Assembly (NCBI GenBank): GCA_963769255.1
Contig: CAVYKV010000001.1
Coordinates: 310,001 to 374,000, forward strand
Direction: 5' to 3'
From: JAKACA01 sp963769255
GTDB taxonomy: Bacteria > Actinomycetota > Acidimicrobiia > Acidimicrobiales > Bog-793
Length of the DNA: 64,000 nt
Shown: one piece after another, positions 24,182 through 33,469 of the stretch
Layout of the letters: every line of letters starts with the position of its first letter
Numbering within the stretch: position 1 is the stretch's first letter
Notes under the pieces: model-generated
What the model saw: only the letters and a program-made list of their open reading frames with translations
What the model was told of the DNA's origin: nothing
Databases searched by the model: none
Made by a program: the position numbers and the translations under genes

Positions 24182-26105
24182 GTGCAGGTGGAGACGTGGC
24201 AAGCTGAGTCCGTGGACCCCTCCGTGACGGAGGTGCAGTCTGAGCCCGGCACGCCAGTCGCCGTGCCGGCGAGCACGAATCGTTTGCATGGCGGCACCGG
24301 CTACGCCCTGGCTGCGGCTGCCGCCGCTGCCCTACTGCCCACGGCGTTCACGTCCTCTGTCTCCTCGTTCACCTTCACGCCGAAGTTGTGCGTGCTCCTC
24401 GTCGTGGCCGCCCTTGGCGTCGTACCGCTCGCCCGCCTCGCTCGCTCCTCCGTCGTGCGCTGGTCCGCCCGCGGGGCGGTCGCCTTCCTCGGAGTCGCCC
24501 TCCTCTCGGCGCTGCTCTCTCGTTCGGTCGACGTGGGCTTCTTCGGGCTCTATGCGTGGGGGACAGGCTGGCTGTTCTGGCTCGGGTGCGCTGCAGCCTT
24601 CGCCATCGGAGCCTCCCTCCGCCCGGATCAGCTCAACTGGGCCTTCGGCGGCATCGTTTTCGGAGCTGCCGCCAACGCCGTCGTGGCGATCATCCAAGCC
24701 ACCCTCAAGCCGACGGGGACGCTCGGCCTCTTCGACGGTTCTCAGGCGGACGGCCTGCTCGGCAACCCCGTCCACCTGGAAGCCGTCCTCCTGGGCGGCC
24801 TCGCCCTCGTCGCCGGCAAGGCCATGGCGGGGCCGAACCGGAGGATTCTGGCTCTTCGTTGCGCTGCTGTTCTCCGTCGGCCTCGAGTTGACCCTCGAGC
24901 GCGTCGCCGTCCCCATCCTCGTCGTCATCCTCCTCGGCTCCCTCGTCGTCTACGGCATCCGCCGGGCCGCCCCCTTCGTGGCCGTGTCGATCATCGGGTA
25001 TGCCGCCGCCTACCTGTCTGCGGGATCGGGTCTCGGCAGGCGGGTGACGGCCGGGACGACAACGACGACGTACGGGACGCGCCTGCACATCTGGAAGCTG
25101 GCGCTCGAGTCCGTGACGCGCCACCCGCTCCTCGGCGTCGGGCCGGGACAGGTCGTCTCGGCCGTGGCGCCCTACGTCGGTGCCGGCTTCGCCGCCCACC
25201 TCGGGCCGAACACGCTGCCGGCGGACTCGCACGACTTCATCGTGGAGGTCGTGGCGACGACAGGGGTACTCGGATTGTTGGCCTTCGTCGCATGGCTGGG
25301 CGGCGCCGCTCTCAAGGCTCGTGGACCCTTCCTCGTCTGCGCCGCCGCCATGTTGGCGGTGGAACTCGTGGAGCCGCTCAACGTCGGCGTGACGCCCGTC
25401 GCCCTGCTGGCCCTCGGCGCCGCCACCGTCTGCGCCGCCGGCCAACCCGTCGGCCTCGTGGCCCTTCAGGCATGGCGATCTCGCCGGGCGACGGGGGCCG
25501 TCGTCGAGACGCCGATCGAGCCGGCACCACCCAAGGAGCTCCCCGCCGCCGGTCGACGAGGGCGAGGGCGCGCCTCCGTTCTCGTCACCATCGTGCTCAG
25601 CGTGGCGGCGCTCTTCGTCGGCGTGACCATGGTGATCGGCGACCACTACCTCTTGCTCAATTACAACGACCTTGCCCCGCAGGCGAAGATCGTCGCCGGC
25701 AAGGATGCGAACAGGCTCCTTCCCTACTGGGCCGACTCGGCGGAGGCCGTGGGCAACGGCTATCTCTGGGCAGCCAACTTCGCCCACGCCGGCAAGGCGC
25801 CCCTCGCCGAGGCGGCGGCGTGGTACCGAACGGCGGGGCGCCGTGACGAGATCGATCCGACCGTGCCTGGCCAGCTCGGCGCCATCGAGCTCGAGCTCGG
25901 CGACCGTTTCGCCGCCGAACAGGAGTTCCTGCAGGCGCTGAAACTGGATCCGTGGACCTTCGATGCCCTCGAGGGTCTCGGCACGGTGGCGCGCGACGAC
26001 GGCGACTGGCAGACCAGCCTGTACTGGTACGAGCGGGCGCTGCGCGTTGCCCCGGCCGCCAACGACCTGGCGAAGCTCATCAGCTCCGACAAGGCGCACC
26101 TCTAG
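24182..26105 (+). CDS. O-antigen ligase/Wzy-like membrane protein with C-terminal TPR, one frameshift at ~24841-24845
   Basis: The first frame (GTG 24182, with a GAGGG ribosome site; GTG 24212 is possible) encodes about seven membrane helices up to LALVAGKAMAGPN. One extra base then shifts reading to FWLFVALLFSVGLELTLERV and beyond. The span is 3n+1. The large periplasmic loop and core motif of the Wzy_C/WaaL family are visible as RLHIWKLALESVTRHPLLGVG followed by GPNTLPADSHDFIVEVVATTG, containing the conserved His. The last ~140 residues after a single helix (LVTIVLSVAALFVGVTMVIG) form TPR-like repeats (IELELGDRFAAEQEFLQALK; WQTSLYWYERALRVAP). It probably polymerises or ligates polysaccharide made by the preceding glycosyltransferase. 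Confidence 0.8.
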
Positions 26106-26150
26106 CGCCCCCCGCCCCGGGACTGAGCAACCGGCGCCGAGGCGGCGTCG

Positions 26151-26945
26151 TCAGTCGGCCGGCGGGCTCGGTCTTGGCCAGCCGGCCGGCCCCTGCGGAG
26201 GATCGTGGGGCGGGGGCGGGGACCGTTCGGGCCGTTCCGCCCATCCGGCCTGCCCGGGAGGGGGCGGTGGCGGCCAGGCCGGTCTGCCGTCGCCCGCTCC
26301 CGGGGGCGGCGGAGCCACCGGCCAGGGCAATCCCGGTGGCTGCCAGGGCCCGGCAGGCCCGCCGCCGTACGGACCTCCTCCGTAGAGGGCGGCCTGGCGC
26401 CTTGCCCTCGAGCGACGGACGACGCCGACGATGAGCAGCACGAGGCCGGTGAGCGACGACAGCAGTCCCGCCAAGAGGAGGATGACCCACCCGAGGTTGT
26501 CACGGGCGATCGTGGGGAAGGAGGGGGCTACGAGGAGCGTGACGCCCGACGGCCGAACGGTCACGGTGTAGGCACCCGAGACCGTGACGTCGAAGCTCAC
26601 CTGGCCCGAGAAACGCTCGCCGCCCCGATTCACGCTCTCCCCCCGCGGTTGCAGTTGCAGCGAAACGTCGAGGCCGGCCGGGCTCGTGACGACCACGTCG
26701 CCCGGGGCTGTGGGGAGGGCCGGCGACCCGCTCTCGACGTAGAGGACGTAGCTTCCCGGCCCGCACTCGACCTTCTCGGTGGCAGGCGAGGTGAGCACGG
26801 TGGCGTCCGACACGGTGTGCACGAGCGCCTCGCCGAGCCCGACGAAGGCCACGACGACGGCGATGATCCCGAGCACGAGGACGGGCACAGAGAGGCGCAG
26901 GCCCGGTCCGGCCGTTCGCCCCGTCGGTACCCACTGTGCTGCCAT
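26151..26945 (-). CDS. Two-TM protein with proline-rich cytoplasmic tail
   Basis: 264 residues from ATG 26945, preceded by GAGGAGGAGC. The first helix is VPVLVLGIIAVVVAFVGLG near residue 20. A ~130-residue extracytoplasmic domain rich in beta-strands follows (VECGPGSYVLYVESGSP; VSFDVTVSGAYTVTVRPSG), then a second helix (LGWVILLLAGLLSSLTGLVL). The tail is Pro/Gly/Trp low complexity (GPAGPWQPPGLPWP, PAWPPPPPPG). No family is recognised; actinobacterial proteins with this topology are generally uncharacterised. It is divergent from the CoA transferase gene. Confidence 0.65.
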   Translation of the reverse strand: MAAQWVPTGRTAGPGLRLSVPVLVLGIIAVVVAFVGLGEALVHTVSDATVLTSPATEKVECGPGSYVLYVESGSPALPTAPGDVVVTSPAGLDVSLQLQPRGESVNRGGERFSGQVSFDVTVSGAYTVTVRPSGVTLLVAPSFPTIARDNLGWVILLLAGLLSSLTGLVLLIVGVVRRSRARRQAALYGGGPYGGGPAGPWQPPGLPWPVAPPPPGAGDGRPAWPPPPPPGQAGWAERPERSPPPPHDPPQGPAGWPRPSPPAD

Positions 26946-27050
26946 GGCGCGCTCCTCCTCACAAAGTCTAAGAAGGTCGGTCCCCATGGTTGTACCAACC
27001 GCACCGGCGCGGTCACCTCGCCGCCGGCCGAGGTCCGCCAAGATAGGGTC

Positions 27051-28466
27051 GTGCTACCGGCCCGCGTCGCGGAGCTCTGCGCCCTGGCGGGGGTCCCGCT
27101 CGACGCGGCAACTGACCTCGAGATCAGCGGCGACGATCCTGTCCTCAAGTCGCGGCTTCATCTCGGGGAGGGCACGGCCACGGTCATCGGCCTCGTCGGC
27201 CAGGAGGCCTCCCGTATCGGCGCCCTGCGCGGGCTGCCCGGCCAGCGGCTGCGCGTCGACGTCCGCCACGCCGCCGCCTGCCTGCAGAGCTTTCTCCTCC
27301 TGCAGATCGACGGTGGCATCGTGCCGCTGCTCGGGCGCCGGGAGGGGGCGAAGCTGACCAACATCTTCCGGTGCGCCGATGGCCGCTACATCCAGCTGCA
27401 CACGAGCTTCGGTCCCCCGGAGGCGATCTTGTCGGTCCTCGGGCTCGCGGGCGACGCCGACGAGGAGGAGGTCGTCCGTGCCGTGGCGCGCCGCCCGGCC
27501 GGCGAGCTGGAGGACGCCCTCTCCGCCCTCGGGTTGTGCGCTGCCGTCTGCCGGTCGGCCTCCGAGTGGGCACGCCACCCGCAGGGTCTCGCCCTCGCGA
27601 ACCGTCCTCCCGTCGAGGTCACCCGTATCGGCGAGGGGCCGCCCATGCCCTTCGCTCCGGCGGACCGACCCCTGGCGCAGGTTCGGGTGCTCGACCTCAC
27701 GCGAGTCCTGGCCGGGCCGACGGTGGCCCGTACGCTGGCCGAGCACGGAGCCGAGGTGCTGCACGTGTCCTCTCCCCACCTGCCCACCATCACGCTGTTC
27801 GAGATCGACACCGGGCACGGCAAGCGGCAGGCGCACCTCGACCTCCGCCGCCCGAACGACGCCCGCCTGCTGCGCCGCCTCGTCTCCGGTGCGGACGTCT
27901 TCTCACAGGGCTTCCGGCACGGGGCACTCGCCCGGCGCGGCTTCGGGCCCGAGGAGCTGGCACATCTCAGGCCCGGGATCGTCTACGTCTCCGAGAACAC
28001 CTACGGCCAGGAGGGGCCCTGGCGGGACCGACCCGGCTGGGAGCAGCTGGCGCAGGCCACGACGGGCGTGGCGGCGGCGCACGGGGGTGGGCGGCCGGCC
28101 CTCCTTCCCGCTGCCATGGCCGACTACGTCACCGGCTACCTCGGTGCCCTCGGCGCCATGATCGCCCTGCGGCGGCGGGCCACGGAGGGAGGGAGCTTCC
28201 TCGTCGAGACATCCCTTGCCCGTACCGCCATGTGGATGCTGTCCCTCGGGGCCGACCTGAACCCGGCCGCCGCCGAAGGGCTCGGCAACACCCTCACGCT
28301 CATGGACGAACAGGAGACGGCATACGGCCCTCTCGGCTTCCTGCGACCGGCCCTCGAGATGTCGGCGAGCCCGCCCCGCTGGGAGGTCCCCGTGAGGCCG
28401 CTCGGCTCCGACGAGCCGGAGTGGTCGCCCGGGCACGGCGCCGGAGGAAACGCCCACCCGCGGTAG
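27051..28466 (+). CDS. Class III (CaiB/BaiF) CoA-transferase with permuted domain order
   Basis: 471 residues from GTG 27051. The second half has a canonical CaiB N-terminal module: VRVLDLTRVLAGPTVARTLA, AEHGAEVLHVSSP, DLRRPNDARLLRRLVSGADV, LRPGIVYVSENTYGQEGPWR, and the catalytic Asp region in AAMADYVTGYLGALGAMIAL. The first ~200 residues resemble what normally follows that module: GAKLTNIFRCADGRYIQLHT, a small helical domain, and a HPQGLALANRPPVEVTRIG segment like the DPQ stretch near a CaiB C-terminus. Order is thus C-part then N-part, as in a tandem fusion that lost its outer halves. It should transfer CoA between carboxylic acids as part of acyl-CoA metabolism; the substrate is unknown. 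Pirin and GNAT genes follow on the same strand. Confidence 0.75.
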   Translation: MLPARVAELCALAGVPLDAATDLEISGDDPVLKSRLHLGEGTATVIGLVGQEASRIGALRGLPGQRLRVDVRHAAACLQSFLLLQIDGGIVPLLGRREGAKLTNIFRCADGRYIQLHTSFGPPEAILSVLGLAGDADEEEVVRAVARRPAGELEDALSALGLCAAVCRSASEWARHPQGLALANRPPVEVTRIGEGPPMPFAPADRPLAQVRVLDLTRVLAGPTVARTLAEHGAEVLHVSSPHLPTITLFEIDTGHGKRQAHLDLRRPNDARLLRRLVSGADVFSQGFRHGALARRGFGPEELAHLRPGIVYVSENTYGQEGPWRDRPGWEQLAQATTGVAAAHGGGRPALLPAAMADYVTGYLGALGAMIALRRRATEGGSFLVETSLARTAMWMLSLGADLNPAAAEGLGNTLTLMDEQETAYGPLGFLRPALEMSASPPRWEVPVRPLGSDEPEWSPGHGAGGNAHPR

Positions 28467-28502
28467 ACCGGAGATCTCACACCCGCACGAGGGGAGGCTC
28501 CG

Positions 28503-29507
28503 ATGCCGGCGATCACGATGGACGACCTCACACAGTTGCCGCGCCTCCATGCCGTCCCGGAGCACGCCCTGCAGCGGCCGGTCGTCTCCGTGACGACGGC
28601 CCCGAAGGGTTTCGAGGGGGAGGGCTTTCCCGTACGGCGGGCCTTCGCCGGCGTCGACCTCGGCGCCCTCGACCCCTTCGTGCACCTCGACCAGATGGGT
28701 GAGGTCAACTACGCCCCGGGCGAGCCGAAGGGGACGCCGTGGCATCCCCATCGGGGTTTCGAGACCGTGACCTACATGATCGACGGCATCATCCAGCACG
28801 CCGATTCCACGGGCGGAGGCGGCGTCATCTGTGACGGTGCGACGCAGTGGATGACGGCAGGCAAGGGCATCCTCCACATCGAGACGCCCCCGCACGAGGT
28901 CGTGGCCGCCGGCGGGTGGTTCCACGGCCTGCAGCTGTGGGTCAACCTCCCTCGCTCGAAGAAGTGGATCGATCCGCAGTACCAGGATCTCGGCGGCGAC
29001 CGCGTCAGCCTCCTCGCCTCGGCGGACGGCGGGGCGCTCCTGCGCCTCATCGCCGGCGAGGTGGGCGGTCACCGGGGGCCGGGTTCGACGCACACGGCGA
29101 TGACGATGATCCACGTCACGCTCGCCCCCACGGCTCGCGTCGTGCTGCCGTGGCCGCGGTCCTTCAACGCCCTCGGTTACGTGCTGGGCGGCCGGGCCCT
29201 CGCGGGGGCCGAGCGCCGGCCGGTCGAGACCGGGCAGCTCGTGGTCTTCGGCGCGGGGGAGGCTTTCGCCATGGAAGCCGCCCCCGAACAGGACTCCCGC
29301 ACGACGTCGCTCGAGCTGCTCCTCCTCGGTGGCGAGCCGATCGGGGAGCCGGTTGCCTGGTACGGCCCTTTCGTCATGAGTACGAAGGCCGAGATCCAGC
29401 AGGCGTTCGAGGACTTCCACGCCGGGCGTCTCGGCACCGTGCCGGCCGTTCATCCGCTCGCCCCCACTGACGAGGTAGCCGAGCAGGTGGACTCCGCCCT
29501 CGACTGA
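28503..29507 (+). CDS. Pirin family protein (bicupin)
   Basis: 334 residues. The N-terminal cupin contains the pirin signature HPHRGFETVTYMIDG (two metal-binding His), GIIQHADSTGGGG, and GKGILHIETPP with the usual His/Glu metal ligands, followed by GLQLWVNLPRSKKWIDPQYQ. The C-terminal cupin (VVLPWPRSFNALGYVLGG; ELLLLGGEPIGEPVAWYGPFVM) matches Pirin_C. Bacterial pirins are iron-binding proteins, some with quercetin dioxygenase activity or regulating pyruvate metabolism; neither can be assigned here. The ATG has GAGGGGAGG upstream, and the stop overlaps the next ATG (TGATG), coupling it to the GNAT gene. Confidence 0.9.
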   Translation: MPAITMDDLTQLPRLHAVPEHALQRPVVSVTTAPKGFEGEGFPVRRAFAGVDLGALDPFVHLDQMGEVNYAPGEPKGTPWHPHRGFETVTYMIDGIIQHADSTGGGGVICDGATQWMTAGKGILHIETPPHEVVAAGGWFHGLQLWVNLPRSKKWIDPQYQDLGGDRVSLLASADGGALLRLIAGEVGGHRGPGSTHTAMTMIHVTLAPTARVVLPWPRSFNALGYVLGGRALAGAERRPVETGQLVVFGAGEAFAMEAAPEQDSRTTSLELLLLGGEPIGEPVAWYGPFVMSTKAEIQQAFEDFHAGRLGTVPAVHPLAPTDEVAEQVDSALD

Positions 29508-30019
29508 TGGCGACAACGGACGGCGGCGTCGAGGGTGCCGCCACGATCGAGTCGGCAGAGGAGGGCGAGCTCCGTCTCCTGCTGGTGCGCTACGACGACG
29601 TGAGCGTGCAGCCCGTTCTCTCCGGGCTGAGTGAGGAGTACCACCGCCGCTACGGCGCCATCGACGAGCTCGCCCAGACCGATGTCCACCAGTTCGACCC
29701 GCCGGCGGGCGCCTTCTACGTGCTGCAGGCCGGCGGCGTCACGGTGGCCGGCGGTGGCTACCGTCGCCTCGACGAAGTGTGCTGTGAGGTGAAGCGCCTC
29801 TGGACGGGCCCGACTCGCCGGCGTCAGGGTCTGGCCGGCCTCGTGCTCGACGCCCTCGAGAGCTCGGCGCTGCAGGCGGGCTACCGTCTCGTTCGCCTCG
29901 AGACGGGTCCTCGCCAACCGGAGGCGGTGGCCTTCTACACGCGGCGCGGCTACCGGCCGATACCGCTCTACTCCGACCGCTACGAGCACGCCCTCGCCTT
30001 CGAGCGACCGCTGCCCTGA
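29507..30019 (+). CDS. GNAT family N-acetyltransferase
   Basis: 170 residues. The acetyl-CoA binding core is seen as CCEVKRLWTGPTRRRQGLAG, the beta4-motif A with R-R-x-G-L-A, followed by LVLDALESSALQAGYRLVRL and the C-terminal PEAVAFYTRRGYRPIPLY. The N-terminal ~60 residues carry YHRRYGAIDELAQTDVHQFD, seen in small-molecule GNATs. It transfers acetyl from acetyl-CoA to an amine of unknown identity. ATG 29507 overlaps the pirin stop. Confidence 0.87.
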   Translation: MATTDGGVEGAATIESAEEGELRLLLVRYDDVSVQPVLSGLSEEYHRRYGAIDELAQTDVHQFDPPAGAFYVLQAGGVTVAGGGYRRLDEVCCEVKRLWTGPTRRRQGLAGLVLDALESSALQAGYRLVRLETGPRQPEAVAFYTRRGYRPIPLYSDRYEHALAFERPLP

Positions 30020-30028
30020 GGGCCTCCC

Positions 30029-31966
30029 TCAGTCGCGGACCGGGACCACCCACTCGAGGATCGTCCCGCCCACGTCCGGGACGGTGAGGTCGAAGCGGCC
30101 CCCCAGCAGCACGGCGCGTTGCTCGAGGTTGGCGAGGCCGCTCGAGCGCTCGGAGTTGCGGGCCCCGATGCCGTCGTCGGCGACGGCGACGTAGAGGGAC
30201 CCTCCGTTCAGCTCGATGCGTACGGACACCTCGTGCGCCCGGGCGTGACGGGCGGCGTTGGACAGCGCCTCGCGGACGACGGCCATCACCTCGGGGACGA
30301 TGTGGCGGGGAACTGCCACATCGACGGGGCCGTCGAAGCGCACGGAGGGTGCAAAACCGAGGCTCTCCTCGGCCACCTGCAGGAGCTCGAGGATCTGTGC
30401 CCGCAACTGCTGTACGCCGGGCAGCGGCTGCGACAGGTTGTAGATGGTGTTGCGGATCTCCCGGATGGTCTCGTCGAGCGAGTCGATGGCGTCGGTGACG
30501 CGCTCGGCCGCGAGGGGGCGCTCGATGAGCGGCAGCGTGCTCTGGAGCGTCATGCCCGTGGCGAAGAGCTGCTGGATGACGTGGTCATGGAGGTCGCGGG
30601 CGATGCGTTCACGGTCGCCCACGAGCACGATCTGCTCGCGGTCCTGGCGTGCCCGCTGCAGCTCGAAAGCAAGCGCCGTCTGGGCAGCGAGGTTCTCGGC
30701 CACGACGAGATCGGCCTGCGTGAACTCGCCGGCGTCGATCTCCTTCACCGCTGTGAAGGCCGCCGTGGCGGATCCCCCGATGAGGATCGGCACACCGAGC
30801 ACGGCGCCGTCCGGTAACGATGGCGGTGCCGTCGGGTAGGGGTCATCGGTGCGCCGGGCCGCCTGCACCTGTTGGCCGGTGCGCACGACGCGCTCCACGA
30901 AGGAATGCTCGGCGGGCATGGTGGTCCCCACGAGCGGAGCCGCAGCCCCCGTGGCGGCGAGGACCCGGAGGTCCTCCCCGTCGGTGATGCTGATGGCCGT
31001 CACGGGCGCATCGAGGAGCTCCGCCCCACGCTCGCAGACGAGCCTGACCGCCTCTTCGAGCGAGATGTCCGACAGGAAGGCGAGGCGTATCTCGGCCGTG
31101 ACGGAGTGCTGTCGCTCCAGGCGCTCCTCCTCTGCGAGCAACCGCCGCAGTTCGTTCTCGTCGCGCTTGCGCTTGCCGATGTCGCGCACGAGCGACGAGA
31201 AACCCAGCAGGGTGCCGCTCCGGTCCCTCAGCGGTGAGATGGAGACGGCGACGTCGATGTCGTGGCCGTCACGGTGCCGCCAGCTCGTGTCGAGGGCCCC
31301 TCGGTTGGCTGCCTGCGCCAGCTCGTAGAGCTGCTCCAGCACGGGGGACGACTCCGGAGGCACGAGTGTGGTGATGTGCTGTCCGAGGATCTCCTCACGG
31401 TCGTAGCCGAAGAGCAGCTCCGCCGCCGGGTTCCAGCTCGTGATGTGGCCCTGGATCGTCGTGGACATGATGGCGTCGAGCGAGGAACGGACGATGCTGG
31501 CGAGCTCCGCCTGTGCCGTGTTGGCCGCCTGTTTCTCCGTGAGGTCTCGCACGGCGGCGACGACGAGCTCGTTGCGGGCTCCCGCGATGGGGGCGAGGCT
31601 GATGTCGACCGGGAACTCCTGACCGTCCCGCCGCCGTCCGGCCAGCTCGAGCTCGGCACCCATGCCCCTGACTTCCGGCGCGCTCATGAACGACGAGCGG
31701 TGCGAGCGGTGCCTCGTCCGGGCGCGCTCGGGCACGAGCGTCTCGATGGCGAGGCCGACGAGCGCACCGGTCGGGTAGGCAAAGAGCGCCTCCGCCTGTG
31801 GGTTCGCCGCCACGATCGTGCCGTCGGTGTCGACGGCGACGGCTGCGTCCGGCATGAGGGACATGAAGGCAGCGAGCAACTCGTCGGAGATGGAACGCGA
31901 ATCCGCCTCGGAAGGGCCGCCGCCTCGGAGTTCCACCACGTCCCCTCGCGACCCCGCCTCAGACAC
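30029..31966 (-). CDS. PAS-PAS-GAF sensor histidine kinase (NarL/DesK-type), orphan
   Basis: 645 residues without membrane helices. The first PAS is at ~25-145 (LLAAFMSLMPDAAVAVDTDG, ANPQAEALFAYPTGALVGLA) and the second at ~150-270 (IVRSSLDAIMSTTIQGHIT, NPAAELLFGYDREEILGQ). A GAF domain follows at ~310-430 (LLDAPVTAISITDGEDLRVL). The HisKA_3 H-box is ARDLHDHVIQQLFATG with His as phosphoacceptor, and HATPase_c contains VREALSNAARHARAHEVSV and VADDGIGARN. The soluble layout suggests sensing of redox, light or a diffusible ligand through PAS/GAF cofactors. No response regulator lies next to it, so the partner is elsewhere. It is divergent from the DUF1800 gene. Confidence 0.88.
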   Translation of the reverse strand: MSEAGSRGDVVELRGGGPSEADSRSISDELLAAFMSLMPDAAVAVDTDGTIVAANPQAEALFAYPTGALVGLAIETLVPERARTRHRSHRSSFMSAPEVRGMGAELELAGRRRDGQEFPVDISLAPIAGARNELVVAAVRDLTEKQAANTAQAELASIVRSSLDAIMSTTIQGHITSWNPAAELLFGYDREEILGQHITTLVPPESSPVLEQLYELAQAANRGALDTSWRHRDGHDIDVAVSISPLRDRSGTLLGFSSLVRDIGKRKRDENELRRLLAEEERLERQHSVTAEIRLAFLSDISLEEAVRLVCERGAELLDAPVTAISITDGEDLRVLAATGAAAPLVGTTMPAEHSFVERVVRTGQQVQAARRTDDPYPTAPPSLPDGAVLGVPILIGGSATAAFTAVKEIDAGEFTQADLVVAENLAAQTALAFELQRARQDREQIVLVGDRERIARDLHDHVIQQLFATGMTLQSTLPLIERPLAAERVTDAIDSLDETIREIRNTIYNLSQPLPGVQQLRAQILELLQVAEESLGFAPSVRFDGPVDVAVPRHIVPEVMAVVREALSNAARHARAHEVSVRIELNGGSLYVAVADDGIGARNSERSSGLANLEQRAVLLGGRFDLTVPDVGGTILEWVVPVRD

Positions 31967-32100
31967 CGAGCAGCTCCGGCCCGGCCTCCCTGCCGGCTGA
32001 TTCTCGGTTCACTGCCATCGATTGGGCTCCCTTGCCGGCCAGACTAGATCACGGCGCCACCCCGGTCAACGCTTGCTCCAGGATATCGTCACTCTCTGTA

Positions 32101-32129
32101 TTGACATGGCCACAGTGTGTGGTAACAAT
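32101..32129 (+). promoter_or_regulatory. Sigma-70-type promoter of the DUF1800/DUF1501 pair, probably leaderless
   Basis: A perfect -35 TTGACA (32101-32106) is followed after 17 bases by AACAAT (32124-32129; 4 of 6 match the -10 consensus). Transcription would start about six bases later, at the ATG 32135 itself, so the mRNA is probably leaderless, which agrees with the absence of a ribosome site there. Confidence 0.6.
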
Positions 32130-32134
32130 TTCGG

Positions 32135-33457
32135 ATGGCCACGAACCCTCAGCTCGTCGCCCACCTCTACCGGCGGGCGGCGTTCGGTGCTTCGGCCAGC
32201 ATGGTGACGGAGCTGTCGAAGAGAGGTTGGTCCGAGCTCGTGAGCGAGTTGTTGGACGGGCTCTCGAGGCGCGACGTCACCGGCGACCGGGTGCCCCTTC
32301 CGCACCTCACGACGATTCCCGAGTCGAACGTCCCCGGCTACACCTTCGACGGGTGGCAAGAGTTCGTGAACCTCGTCACGTGGTGGATCGAGCGCATGGT
32401 GCAGACGGAGACGCCGCTTCGGGAGAAGCTCGTCCTCCTCCTGCACGACCAGTTCCCGACCTCGTGGGAGAAGGTGGGGTGGGCGAGCCTCATGTACGCC
32501 CAGAACCAGATCTTCCGGACCCGCGGGCCTGGCAACTTCCAGGAGCTCGTGACGGCGGTAGCGCAGGACCCGGCCATGTTGATCTGGCTGGACACCGGCA
32601 CGGACCACAAGCATTCGCCGAACGAGAACTTCGCTCGCGAGCTGATGGAACGCTTCACCATGGGCGTCGGCCACTACACGGAGGAGGACGTGCGCCAGTC
32701 CGCCCGTTGCTTCACGGGCTGGCAGCTCGACTTCACCTCGGGCGAGTTCTACGTCAACCCTTACGATCACGACGACGGCGTCAAGACGTTTCTCGGCCAT
32801 CGGGGCAACCTGTCAGGCGACGACATCATCGAGATCGTGACGCACACCGCCGCCTCACCCAACTGGGTGGTGTCGCGGCTCTTCTCGTGGCTTGCCTACC
32901 CCGTGACCCCCACGAGCGGCGTCGTGCACGAGCTGGCAAAGGCCTACGCCAAGAACCTCAACATCTCCGAGCTGCTCGAGGCGATCTTGCTGCATCCCGA
33001 GTTCGTCAGCCGCACGGCACGCCAAGGGCTCGTCAAGCAGCCCATCGAGTATGTCGTGAGCGCCCTTCGCCAGCTCGGGTTGGACACGGCGGCCCTTCCC
33101 GAGGGCTCGCTCTTCTACTACCTCGGCCAGTTGGGGCAGCTGCCTTTCGCTCCGCCGACGGTAGGCGGTTGGGGGCAGAACGACTACTGGCTCACGACGA
33201 CGGCGGCGAGCACGTACCTGCAGCTCGCCCAGATGCTGGCGAGCTTCGCCGACCTGACTCACATCGAGGACCTCAACGGCAAGCCCGCCGACCAGATCGG
33301 CGCCGTCTCGGACCTCCTTGCCGTCCCCCAGTGGACGAAGCGGACCTACCAGGGTCTCGCCTCGCTCGGATCGCACCTGCGGCAGGACGGCGGATCGTGG
33401 CCGGCGCAACAGCTCGTCACGCTTGCCCTCGTGTCGCCCGAATTCATGTTGAACTGA
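32135..33457 (+). CDS. DUF1800 family protein
   Basis: 440 residues of DUF1800, a large alpha-helical family nearly always encoded next to DUF1501 proteins. Signatures seen are AHLYRRAAFGASASMVTELS at the N-terminus (the family's 'RRA-FG' opening), VTWWIERMVQTETPLREKLV with LLLHDQFPTSWEKV, ENFARELMERFTMGVGHYTE and DVRQSARCFTGWQLDF, and the C-terminal VGGWGQNDYWLTTTAAS. The biochemical function is unknown; with its Tat-exported partner it is thought to work outside the cytoplasm, although no signal peptide is seen here. A 12-base gap separates it from the DUF1501 gene. Confidence 0.87.
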   Translation: MATNPQLVAHLYRRAAFGASASMVTELSKRGWSELVSELLDGLSRRDVTGDRVPLPHLTTIPESNVPGYTFDGWQEFVNLVTWWIERMVQTETPLREKLVLLLHDQFPTSWEKVGWASLMYAQNQIFRTRGPGNFQELVTAVAQDPAMLIWLDTGTDHKHSPNENFARELMERFTMGVGHYTEEDVRQSARCFTGWQLDFTSGEFYVNPYDHDDGVKTFLGHRGNLSGDDIIEIVTHTAASPNWVVSRLFSWLAYPVTPTSGVVHELAKAYAKNLNISELLEAILLHPEFVSRTARQGLVKQPIEYVVSALRQLGLDTAALPEGSLFYYLGQLGQLPFAPPTVGGWGQNDYWLTTTAASTYLQLAQMLASFADLTHIEDLNGKPADQIGAVSDLLAVPQWTKRTYQGLASLGSHLRQDGGSWPAQQLVTLALVSPEFMLN

Positions 33458-33469
33458 CGGGAGGAACCC

